A stretch of DNA of 64,000 bases from CAVSJA01 sp963728145 (GTDB taxonomy: Bacteria > Bacteroidota > Bacteroidia > Chitinophagales > Chitinophagaceae): positions 186,001 to 250,000 of the forward strand of contig CAVSJA010000003.1 of the NCBI GenBank assembly GCA_963728145.1, in the 5' to 3' direction. Positions within the stretch are counted from its first letter, which is position 1; each line of letters opens with the position of its first letter. Positions 35,111 to 42,199 of the stretch are shown piece after piece. Both the position numbers and the translations under genes were made by a program. The notes under the pieces are model-generated. The model did not search any database. It was not told the origin of the DNA and was given only the letters and a program-made list of their open reading frames with translations.

Positions 35111-36583
35111 ATGAGGAAATTTAAATACAGTTTTTTTTGCGCCTTCTGTTTATCTGTTTCAAACAATCTCCCCGCTCAGGATTCCATATTTGTGAATTCT
35201 TTCGGAATGGAATTCGTATTTATAAATCAGGGATCTTTCACCGTGGGTAAATTCCAACCTCCCTATCCTAAAACTTCATCGAAAAATGGATATCGTGCCT
35301 TTGATTTTAAAAAAGCCGAGGCGTATGCAAAACGAGATTCACGTAATGGATTCACTGCAGAAATAAAAAACCCTTTTTTCATTGGGCGCTATGAGGTAAC
35401 ACAGGGTCAATGGAAGAAAATAATGGGAAATAATCCTTCCATTTTCCAGCGTGAAAAATTAAATGATGACGCAGAACGGCATCCCGTAGAAAATATAAGC
35501 TGGAACGATGCTCAATTGTTTCTCCAAAAATTAAATGAGCTCGATAAAAGCATGACTTATCGCCTGCCAACGGAATTTGAATGGGAATATGCTGCCCGTG
35601 CAGGTGCAACAACAGATATTTCCTGGGATGAGATTCGTAAAGCCGCACAATTGGGATTGACGACCACGGCTGAGATCGGAAAGAAAAAACCAAATGCCTT
35701 TGGCTTACATGATATGTTGGGAAATGTATGGGAATGGGTGCAGGATTATTATAATGAAAAACAATTTGCTGATCCCGTGCCGCCAAAATCTGGTAAGCAA
35801 CATGTATTGAAGGGAGCATCCTTTGTCGGCGATGTTAAGAATGCAACCTATATGACGCATGCAGCAGGACCCGCAAACGGTTGGGATGTTGGCTTCAGAG
35901 TTGTTGCCGAACCCCGGCGGGAAAATTATCAAATCGATATTAAAAAAGATGCGAGCAAAACGCCAGTAGGCTCACAGAAAATTTTTAATGGCAAAGATCT
36001 GGCCGGTTGGCATATCAGCAGAACAACACACCAGGGAACTACGCCCGATTTTCGGGTAATCAATGGAGCTATTGTAGGAAAACAATCTCCATATGGTCAA
36101 GGCGGCGTATTGCTAACAAATAAAAAGTATAAAGACTTCGAGTTAACCCTCGAAGTAAAAATAGATTCATTCTGCAATGGAGGAATTTTTCTACGTTCAA
36201 CTGAAAGCGCAGTATGTTATCAAATTGAACTATCAGAACCTGGTGGCACCGGAAGTTTGTTTGGGGATATGCTTCAAATCAGTACACCTATGAATGCAAA
36301 AAACAAATCAAAAGTTTGGAAGCCTAATGATTGGAATTCTTTCCGGATAAGAATGGTAGGAGAAATCCCAACGATCACACTTTGGATAAATGGAGAGAAA
36401 ATGTGGGAGGTGACTCAACCCAAAAATGATTTCATTGCCGGAGCTACCGAAGGAATGATCGGATTGCAGGTGCATTGGTCAGCGACCTTTGATGATGCGT
36501 CAAAAGCCTTCGATATGACTGGATCCTGGCGACCGGATGGGGCGCATCGGTTTAGGAATATTGCCATCAAGGAAATCAAATAG
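35111..36583 (+). CDS. SUMF1/FGE-sulfatase-like domain fused to a DUF1080 domain
   Basis: The protein has 490 residues. A signal peptide (about 1-23) precedes a SUMF1-type domain (about 30-265) with EVTQGQWKKIMGNNPSIF, HPVENISWNDAQLFLQKLN, YRLPTEFEWEYAARAG and LHDMLGNVWEWVQDYY. A DUF1080 (3-keto-disaccharide hydrolase) lectin-like domain follows (about 290-490; IFNGKDLAGWHIS, GGIFLRSTES). The SUMF1 part has no cysteines, so it cannot be a canonical formylglycine-generating enzyme. The DUF1080 fold is known in glycoside lyase/hydrolase proteins. The protein is probably exported and acts on carbohydrate. The ATG at 35111 begins the signal peptide. An upstream in-frame start overlaps REP sequence and is rejected. 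Confidence 0.85.
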   Translation: MRKFKYSFFCAFCLSVSNNLPAQDSIFVNSFGMEFVFINQGSFTVGKFQPPYPKTSSKNGYRAFDFKKAEAYAKRDSRNGFTAEIKNPFFIGRYEVTQGQWKKIMGNNPSIFQREKLNDDAERHPVENISWNDAQLFLQKLNELDKSMTYRLPTEFEWEYAARAGATTDISWDEIRKAAQLGLTTTAEIGKKKPNAFGLHDMLGNVWEWVQDYYNEKQFADPVPPKSGKQHVLKGASFVGDVKNATYMTHAAGPANGWDVGFRVVAEPRRENYQIDIKKDASKTPVGSQKIFNGKDLAGWHISRTTHQGTTPDFRVINGAIVGKQSPYGQGGVLLTNKKYKDFELTLEVKIDSFCNGGIFLRSTESAVCYQIELSEPGGTGSLFGDMLQISTPMNAKNKSKVWKPNDWNSFRIRMVGEIPTITLWINGEKMWEVTQPKNDFIAGATEGMIGLQVHWSATFDDASKAFDMTGSWRPDGAHRFRNIAIKEIK

Positions 36584-36594
36584 ATACTCACCTA

Positions 36595-36712
36595 AAGGTT
36601 GACAAGGTTGACGGGGTTGATAAGGTTGACAAGAAATAACCTGGCTGAGATGAAACCCCGTCAACCTTGTCAACCTTGTCAACCTTGTCAACCCTATCAA
36701 CCTCATCCCACG
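36595..36712. repeat. Nine-base GGTTGACAA array, two arms, between convergent genes
   Basis: The left arm (36595-36635) has GGTTGACAA, GGTTGACGG and GGTTGATAA units. The right arm (36656-36706) has the complementary GTCAACCTT units in at least five copies. Confidence 0.8.
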
Positions 36713-36715
36713 GAA

Positions 36716-37204
36716 TCAGTACGCCAGTAATCTGCCGCAGGCGATTATTGAAAACCATAATAGGATTGAAATAACTCCATTCAGTTTTGCGAGTATCGGG
36801 AGTTTGATTGGTTCATTTCCATTTCTTAGCCAATGTTTATAAACGACGGATCGGAATAACAATGCATTCACGCCAGCAAGAGCAAGCAGACTTAGTTTTA
36901 ATTGGAATGTAATATCGTTCGCAAGAGTTTCTGCATTGGTAATGAATAACAAAATTCCTGAAGGGATTGCAATTATCAATCCTCGCAGTGACCAGGGAAG
37001 TAGATTCTTTGCGGCATCTATTACAGTTCCTCTTTTTGAAAGTCCCAATAAGCGAAAATCAAATAAGATGGCTGCGCCGGCAACGAAGAGAATGCCGATG
37101 ATATGAATGATCTCAATAAACGGGTAGAGCCAAAGCGATTTTTTGATAGAGGTTGCCCAGGAGCTGTTTTCCAGCCAAAGCAACAATTCAGTGAAGCTAT
37201 CCAC
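36716..37204 (-). CDS. Membrane protein of the DUF6644 type
   Basis: This 162-residue protein has four predicted helices: SLWLYPFIEIIHIIGILFVA, AILFDFRLLGL, SLRGLIIAIPSGILLFITN and QLKLSLLALAGVNALLFRSV, with a final ISILLWFSIIACGRLLAY. The IIHIIG histidine segment near residue 34 and RLLGL motif fit DUF6644, proteins often found next to DUF6152 genes, as here (two-base gap). The function is unknown. The pair is reminiscent of a membrane protein with a small periplasmic partner. Confidence 0.65.
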   Translation of the reverse strand: MDSFTELLLWLENSSWATSIKKSLWLYPFIEIIHIIGILFVAGAAILFDFRLLGLSKRGTVIDAAKNLLPWSLRGLIIAIPSGILLFITNAETLANDITFQLKLSLLALAGVNALLFRSVVYKHWLRNGNEPIKLPILAKLNGVISILLWFSIIACGRLLAY

Positions 37205-37206
37205 TA

Positions 37207-37560
37207 CTAACGCAATTCAAATTTTTCTCCATCCACATAAATCCTTTCGGCACGCATTTCATCTTTGATCGTCTTGTGCGGATAACCTGTAACCCTCAAA
37301 CTCGATCCTTTTGTGATCTTGTCTTTAGGTACACCACGTGCATCCATCCGGCTGGTAGGCGCGAGGATAACCAACCATGTCTTATCCTTGTCTTTCAACT
37401 TCGCAGTTGCATGAGGATTTTCGAAAACAAATTCCTCAACAGTTCCTGTATAATCCAATACTTTGTCCTGGTCGTAATTGGACCAGCCATGATGATAAGG
37501 AGCAAATGCCATCAGTGCGAGTACAAGGATGGCAAAGATTCCGTTCTTATAGCGACTCAT
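37207..37560 (-). CDS. DUF6152 family secreted protein
   Basis: This 117-residue protein has an N-terminal signal peptide (KNGIFAILVLALMAFA). The mature part begins with HHGWSNYDQDKVLDYTGTVE and includes FENPHATAKLKDKDKTWLV and GSSLRVTGYPHKTIKDEMRA. The H-H-x-W-x-x-Y-D start and NPH motif are characteristic of DUF6152, a small exported beta-rich family possibly binding metal through its histidines. It is the first gene of a two-gene unit with the DUF6644 membrane protein two bases downstream. Confidence 0.78.
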   Translation of the reverse strand: MSRYKNGIFAILVLALMAFAPYHHGWSNYDQDKVLDYTGTVEEFVFENPHATAKLKDKDKTWLVILAPTSRMDARGVPKDKITKGSSLRVTGYPHKTIKDEMRAERIYVDGEKFELR

Positions 37561-37693
37561 AAGATTGGTTTACTGGTGAATAATTGTTTACTTAAAATTA
37601 CCCAATTTGAAACAAAATTCAATCAATTTAAAAATTGCGGATAACCGAAACCTGAAAGGGGTATATTTATTATCCTTCCGAAGCTTCGGGACA

Positions 37694-37746
37694 ACTAATT
37701 AACCAATTTAACTAATCAACCAATTAACCAATCAACCAATCAACCA
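37694..37746. repeat. Eight-base TCAACCAA/TTAACCAA array, single arm, up to the next start codon
   Basis: About six units of TTAACCAA and TCAACCAA run without a gap into the GTG start codon at 37747. No complementary arm is adjacent. Confidence 0.75.
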
Positions 37747-39099
37747 GTGCCCGATGACATCTACATTATAACAGAAAAAACAATCAAGGAGCCTCCTAAA
37801 ACATTAAGGGGCAAACTGAAATTTCTTGGACCTGGTTTTATTCTTTCAGCATCCATCGTTGGCTCAGGAGAATTGATAGCAACGACCACATTGGGTGCGA
37901 GAGCAGGATTCATTGCGTTTTGGATCATCATCCTGAGTTGTCTGGTAAAAGTGGCTGTACAACTGGAATTTGGTAAACATGCAATTCTTACCGGTGAAAC
38001 GGCAATGACTGCTTTTAATAAGTTGCCGGGCCCGCGATTTGGAAAAGCCAGGTGGACTGTATGGACTATATTTTGTTTAGTCACTTTAAAAATTGTACAG
38101 CTCGGTGGAATTGTAGGAGGAACAGCGATCGTTTTGAATATGTTGTATTCAGGATTATCGATAATGGCCTGGATATTTATCGTCGCACTAATTGCAGCAG
38201 CTCTCATTTTCCGTGGATATTATAAAATAGTGGAAAGATCATCGCTCTTGATGATCGTTGGGTTCACTATTGCTACTATCACCGCGGTTTATATGCTTCA
38301 GTTTACGGTCTATACCTTTTCATGGACTAATGTTTGGGAAGGATTGCAATTTAAACTTCCATCAGAATTAGTAGCAGTTGCTTTCGGCGCTTTTGGAATT
38401 ACTGGCGTTGCCAGCGATGAGATCCTGGCTTATAATTATTGGTGCCTTGAAAAAGGATATGCTGCATATACGGGACCACGTAAAGAAACAGCCGAGTGGA
38501 GAAGCCGTGCACAGGGATGGATCAGGATTATGTATTTAGATGCTTTTGTGGCGATGGTGATTTATACTTCGGTGACAGCCGCTTTCTATTTATTGGGAGC
38601 AGCGGTTTTGCATGATCGTGGGATAGTGCCGCAAGGAAATGACCTGATTGAAACATTGGCGCTGATCTATACACAAACTTTAGGAACTGGCGCTAAAACC
38701 ATTTACCTGGTAGGTGCTTTCTTTGTTTTATTCTCAAGTGTATTTGCTACGCTGGCTGCATGGACAAGATTATTTCCGGATATTTTCGGACAGCTTGGAT
38801 GGATTGATTTTTCAGATACAAAAAGCAGGAAAAAGCTCGTTGCTATTTTATCCTGGGTATTCCCGTTTGTATGGGGTCTTATTTTCCTTTTTATTAAGAT
38901 GCCGGTCTTAATGATCCTGTCCGGGGGATTGGTTGGATCGGTCATGTTGTTTATTGTGGTTTTTGCGGCAATTCATTTCCGGAATTTTCGAAAACAATTT
39001 CTCCCATCAGGCATACTCTATAACATTCTTTTCTGGATCAGTGTTATTTCTATAGCTGGAGTTGGAGTATATGGAATTACCATGTTGTTTTCCATTTAG
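37747..39099 (+). CDS. Nramp-related divalent metal transporter-like protein, non-canonical
   Basis: This 450-residue protein has about eleven membrane helices and the Nramp fold pattern: GPGFILSASIVGSGELIATT for helix 1 and VAFGAFGITGVASDEILAYN for helix 6. The canonical metal site residues are missing. Helix 1 has VGSGE where Nramp proteins have DPGN, and helix 6 lacks the MPHN methionine motif. It is therefore an Nramp relative whose ion is unknown. The only suitable start is the GTG at 37747, immediately after a repeat array, because no ATG lies in frame upstream. It is transcribed alone. Confidence 0.82.
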   Translation: MPDDIYIITEKTIKEPPKTLRGKLKFLGPGFILSASIVGSGELIATTTLGARAGFIAFWIIILSCLVKVAVQLEFGKHAILTGETAMTAFNKLPGPRFGKARWTVWTIFCLVTLKIVQLGGIVGGTAIVLNMLYSGLSIMAWIFIVALIAAALIFRGYYKIVERSSLLMIVGFTIATITAVYMLQFTVYTFSWTNVWEGLQFKLPSELVAVAFGAFGITGVASDEILAYNYWCLEKGYAAYTGPRKETAEWRSRAQGWIRIMYLDAFVAMVIYTSVTAAFYLLGAAVLHDRGIVPQGNDLIETLALIYTQTLGTGAKTIYLVGAFFVLFSSVFATLAAWTRLFPDIFGQLGWIDFSDTKSRKKLVAILSWVFPFVWGLIFLFIKMPVLMILSGGLVGSVMLFIVVFAAIHFRNFRKQFLPSGILYNILFWISVISIAGVGVYGITMLFSI

Positions 39100-39337
39100 G
39101 AATGATTGAAAAATAATTTTTCTCCCGATAGTGACGGAAGGGCAGGGCCTGGTTCTCATTCAGTCAGCAAGACATAGAATGGCCTCTTTCTATGCCGATA
39201 ATTCCGGGATTCATTTTCTGCATGCTATTTGAATCTAATGATGTCTATTGCAACATCGGGTTTGCATAATTTCTTTAACATTTCTTTTTAAATCGTGACC
39301 CTAAGAAAAGTGTTGTTGATAATTAAAAAATTGAAAA
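39100..39337. other. Intergenic region before a small receiver-like gene
   Basis: This region contains TGTTGTTGATAATTAAAAAATT just before the start and an AT-rich stretch near 39280, but no convincing hairpin, array or promoter. Nothing else was recognised. Confidence 0.5.
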
Positions 39338-39757
39338 ATGAATAAAAAAAATATTCTGGTTGTAGCCAATCCGGAGAGAATGGATGAGGAGTTGTTTAAA
39401 TGGATCCAAAGAACAGATGCATTTGAAATGAGTTTTGCCGATACGCATGAGCAAGCGATCGAGAAGTGTCATGCACGCCTTTATGATATGGTGCTGGTAG
39501 ATGCAGGCGATCCCGAGATCAATCGCAAGATGCTAAAGGCAATTCTGCCCATTTTGAATTCGGAAGTTTTATTGGTGGGTTTTGATGGTGAGAATGCAGA
39601 TAAAATCGATGAACTCGTTCATGGTGCGTTTGAATGGAGAAAAATGAAACGCATGCAAAAGTTGCTGGTGCTCGAAGCGATCAGCGAGTGCAATTCCTCC
39701 GTTTTCTCTCAATTAAATAATTCCTATTTGAAAACCTGTCAACCGTCCCGGCTTTAG
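39338..39757 (+). CDS. Receiver-like hypothetical protein with repeat-encoded C-terminus
   Basis: This 139-residue cytoplasmic protein resembles a response-regulator receiver fold: ILVVANPERMDEELFKWIQR as strand-helix 1, AIEKCHARLYDMVLVDAGDP with an Asp in the VLVD position of the phosphoacceptor strand, and later ILPILNSEVLLVGFDG. The acidic pocket and the Lys of a true receiver are not clear, so it may be a pseudo-receiver. The last residues (CQPSRL) come from a GTCAACC repeat unit merged with a terminator hairpin, and the TAG stop lies in the hairpin loop. No output domain is present. Confidence 0.6.
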   Translation: MNKKNILVVANPERMDEELFKWIQRTDAFEMSFADTHEQAIEKCHARLYDMVLVDAGDPEINRKMLKAILPILNSEVLLVGFDGENADKIDELVHGAFEWRKMKRMQKLLVLEAISECNSSVFSQLNNSYLKTCQPSRL

Positions 39758-39773
39758 CCGGGACGGTTTTTTT
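39741..39773 (+). terminator. Strong rho-independent terminator containing the stop codon in its loop
   Basis: A 12-base perfect stem (AACCGTCCCGGC with GCCGGGACGGTT) has a TTTA loop and seven T residues after it. The TAG stop (39755-39757) is at the loop/stem border. Confidence 0.92.
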
Positions 39774-39809
39774 ATACTGATTTGCGTATTAATCCAATAC
39801 CTAAGATCA

Positions 39810-39933
39810 AAAGGCAAAAGGCAATGGGCAATAGGCAATTGGCAATGGACAAAAGATACCGTGTTTGATAGTTTCCTGATGGGTAATTGCCTATTGCTTA
39901 TTGCTTATTGCCCATTGCCTATTGCCCATTGAC
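39810..39933. repeat. Seven-base GGCAATA array, two arms, between convergent genes
   Basis: The left arm (39810-39854) has AGGCAAA, GGCAATG, GGCAATA and GGCAATT units. The right arm (39883-39933) has TTGCCTA, TTGCTTA and TTGCCCA units. The YceI stop codon directly borders the right arm. Confidence 0.8.
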
Positions 39934-40482
39934 TCAAGCAGCCACAGCCGCCACCTCTTTCACCAATTCAATCTCACTATGAAGTTTAACTTCTTCACCC
40001 AATGCCAATCCACCGGCTTCGAGGGCTGCGTTGAAATTAATTCCCCATTCATGCCTGTTGATCTTACCGGTCAATAGAAATCCTGCTCTTTCTCCGCCCC
40101 AGGGATCTCTTACCAAGCCATTGAATTCAAGATTGAGCCTTACCGGCTTTGTGATTCCCTTCATGGTCAAATCCCCGTGCAAAATGAATTTATCCTCATC
40201 GGCGCTTTCAACTTTTGTTGATTTGAAGATCAACTCGGGATATTTATCTGTTTCAAAAAAGTCGGAATTGCGGAGATGCTCATCTCTTTGTTGGTTCTTG
40301 GTGTCGATTGAATCCATATCGACGGTTGCCAGGATCTTCGCGGTGCTGAAGTCTTCGTTTTCAGTCTTCACTTCTATTTTGAAGTTTTTGAATGAACCAG
40401 AAACATTACTGATCATCAGATGCCTGATCTTAAAACCCAGCTCACTGTGCGTGGGATCCAATACCCAATTTGTCTTTGCCAT
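39934..40482 (-). CDS. YceI family polyisoprenoid-binding-like protein
   Basis: This 182-residue protein shows the YceI lipocalin-like barrel signature: TNWVLDPTHSELGFKIRHLM at the N-terminus, SGSFKNFKIEV, the ATVDMDSIDTKNQQRDEHLRNSDFF segment, GDLTMKGITKPVRL and a C-terminal HEWGINFN. The family binds polyisoprenoids or other hydrophobic ligands. This copy lacks a signal peptide, so it may be cytoplasmic. The ATG at 40482 is chosen because the upstream in-frame segment is promoter sequence. It is divergent from the HxlR regulator gene, with shared palindromic sites between, so HxlR probably controls it. Confidence 0.92.
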   Translation of the reverse strand: MAKTNWVLDPTHSELGFKIRHLMISNVSGSFKNFKIEVKTENEDFSTAKILATVDMDSIDTKNQQRDEHLRNSDFFETDKYPELIFKSTKVESADEDKFILHGDLTMKGITKPVRLNLEFNGLVRDPWGGERAGFLLTGKINRHEWGINFNAALEAGGLALGEEVKLHSEIELVKEVAAVAA

Positions 40483-40545
40483 AATGGTTGAATTTAATAT
40501 TTGATTTGTTTGATGACGCAAACTTATATACATTTGCTAACTATT

Positions 40546-40588
40546 GTATAGTACTATACTAAAGGATAGCACTATACCAGAGTATAGT
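40546..40588. promoter_or_regulatory. Paired palindromes, probable HxlR operator between yceI and hxlR genes
   Basis: GTATAGTACTATAC (40546-40559) is a perfect 14-base palindrome. Its half-site recurs as ACTATAC/GTATAGT with a four-base spacer (40571-40577 and 40582-40588). A further ACTAT/ATAGT pair overlaps at 40540-40552. The dyad centres are about 27 bases apart and lie between divergent start codons. Confidence 0.7.
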
Positions 40589-40600
40589 AAAGCGATTTTT

Positions 40601-40978
40601 ATGCAGGAAACAAAAAGCCTTGTTAAATCAAAACCCGTCGAAGGCATGACCGCATGCATGGGAATGCTCCTTCCTGTTCGGGATGCGCTTGAGGTATTGA
40701 ATGGTAAATGGAAGTTGCCTATTATCATTTCCCTCTCCTTCGGAACGAAGCGATTTCGTCAAATAGCAAAAGATATCGATGGCATTACGGATAAGATGTT
40801 ATCGAAGGAATTGAAGGATCTTGAAATGAATAAGCTCGTGAAGCGAACTATTCATGATACTTTTCCTCCGACAGTAGAATATTCCATTACAGATCATGGA
40901 CGTTCGTTGAAGAAATTGATCAATGAATTAAAAAATTGGGGAGAGGAGCATAGGAAGAAGGTGATGAGCAAGAGGTGA
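40601..40978 (+). CDS. HxlR family winged-helix transcriptional regulator
   Basis: This 125-residue protein has the HxlR pattern: a cysteine near the start (MTACMGMLLPVRDALEVLNG), the KWKLPIIISLSFGTKRFRQ helix pair, DIDGITDKMLSKELKDLEMN recognition helix region, and the TFPPTVEYSITDHGRSLKKL wing. HxlR-type proteins often sense electrophiles or redox through the N-terminal cysteine. The ATG at 40601 is preferred. An upstream in-frame start at 40544 would begin inside the palindromic operator. Its stop (TGA) is part of a GGTGAAT repeat array. Autoregulation is likely from the shared operators. Confidence 0.92.
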   Translation: MQETKSLVKSKPVEGMTACMGMLLPVRDALEVLNGKWKLPIIISLSFGTKRFRQIAKDIDGITDKMLSKELKDLEMNKLVKRTIHDTFPPTVEYSITDHGRSLKKLINELKNWGEEHRKKVMSKR

Positions 40979-41103
40979 ATGGTGAATGGTGAATGGTGAG
41001 TGGTGAGTGGTGAGTGGTGAGTGGTGAATAGTCAATTGCAAAAGTATTTATAATCTATTGACCATTGACCATTGACCATTGACCATTCACCATTCACCAT
41101 TCA
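40974..41103. repeat. Seven-base GGTGAAT/GGTGAGT array, two arms, between convergent genes
   Basis: The left arm (40974-41030) has GGTGAAT then GGTGAGT units, about eight in all. The right arm (41058-41103) has ATTGACC then ATTCACC units. The HxlR TGA stop lies in the first unit, and the AraC stop lies a few bases beyond the right arm. Confidence 0.82.
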
Positions 41104-41109
41104 CCACCA

Positions 41110-41994
41110 TCACACAAACGTCCTCACTCCCGAAGAACTATACTCCAGCCTGAATTCCTTCGGCGTGCAATCTTTTTTCTTTTTAAAAATGCGGTTGAAG
41201 TTTGACATATTATTAAACCCGCAGCGATATGCAACTTCACCGATACTTTGGGTAGTATCGATCAACATGCGCGATGCATGTCCAAGACGTATCTCATTTA
41301 ATGTATCGACAAATGTCTTTCCTGTTCTTGCTCTGAAGAAACGGCTGAATGCAACATCAGTCATTGCTGCGAGACGCGCAGCTTCATTAAGGGAGATCTC
41401 TTTTTCAAAATTATCGTTCAGATAGGCCATTACTCTATCGATGCGTCGGCTATTGTACGACAAACTTTCGGAATGATGGAAGGACATATCGGACAGGGTT
41501 CGCATATTTCTTGACGCAGAAAGATCATGAAGAATGGAGAGCAATTCCAACACCGAATCAAATCCATGCTTTTGCGGCAGCACAACTAATCGGGGGGTGA
41601 TCATTTCAATTGTTTCCCTGGAAAATAAAATTCCCCGAAATGAACGCGTAAACATGTTCCGGATCAGGTTCATCTGATTTCGCTGAAGGAACTTGTCATC
41701 CAGCAGGTCGCGGTGGAATTGAATGGTGATCTCTTTTATCTCCTGGCTTTTACAATTATGATTGAACCATCCGTGTTGAAGGTTCGGACCAACTAATACC
41801 AGTTCAAGATCTGTGATCTCTTCTATATGATCTCCGATCACTCGTTTCGCTCCCTTTGCGTGGCGGATAAAATTTAATTCGAACTCTTCATGATAATGAA
41901 GAGGAAAATCAAAATCTGATTTAACCCTGGAGAAAATAGTAAAGCAATCGCTTTGTGTTAAGGGCGTAATCTCCCTAAGCAGCTTCTCTTTCAT
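41110..41994 (-). CDS. AraC family transcriptional regulator
   Basis: The protein has 294 residues. An N-terminal cupin sensor domain (FDFPLHYHEEFELNFIRHAKG, LVLVGPNLQHGWF) is followed by a C-terminal double helix-turn-helix (residues about 190-290): LNEAARLAAMTDVAFSRFFR, GKTFVDTLNEIRLGHASRML and IGEVAYRCGFNNMSNFNRIF, ending KKDCTPKEFRLEY. Cupin-AraC regulators bind mono- or disaccharides. It is divergent from the susC-like gene of the mannan-type locus, with a 205-base shared region, and is the best candidate for controlling that locus. A short CACAA/TTGTG dyad lies at 42050-42062. Confidence 0.93.
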   Translation of the reverse strand: MKEKLLREITPLTQSDCFTIFSRVKSDFDFPLHYHEEFELNFIRHAKGAKRVIGDHIEEITDLELVLVGPNLQHGWFNHNCKSQEIKEITIQFHRDLLDDKFLQRNQMNLIRNMFTRSFRGILFSRETIEMITPRLVVLPQKHGFDSVLELLSILHDLSASRNMRTLSDMSFHHSESLSYNSRRIDRVMAYLNDNFEKEISLNEAARLAAMTDVAFSRFFRARTGKTFVDTLNEIRLGHASRMLIDTTQSIGEVAYRCGFNNMSNFNRIFKKKKDCTPKEFRLEYSSSGVRTFV

Positions 41995-42199
41995 GGGCGG
42001 TGCAATCGTTTAAGGTGAACTAAATATACATAATTACGTTAAGAAAATACCACAATCTTGTGTAGTCCAGACACGAAGTATCAGCCAAAGGTTCAGGGGA
42101 GAATTGGGGAAATCTGAAAAAATAATATCCCCCTTGGCTAAAAAAGTATCAAAACTAACCCCGCATTTAAGTATAAATTTGGATCAAATAAGCTGCTTT

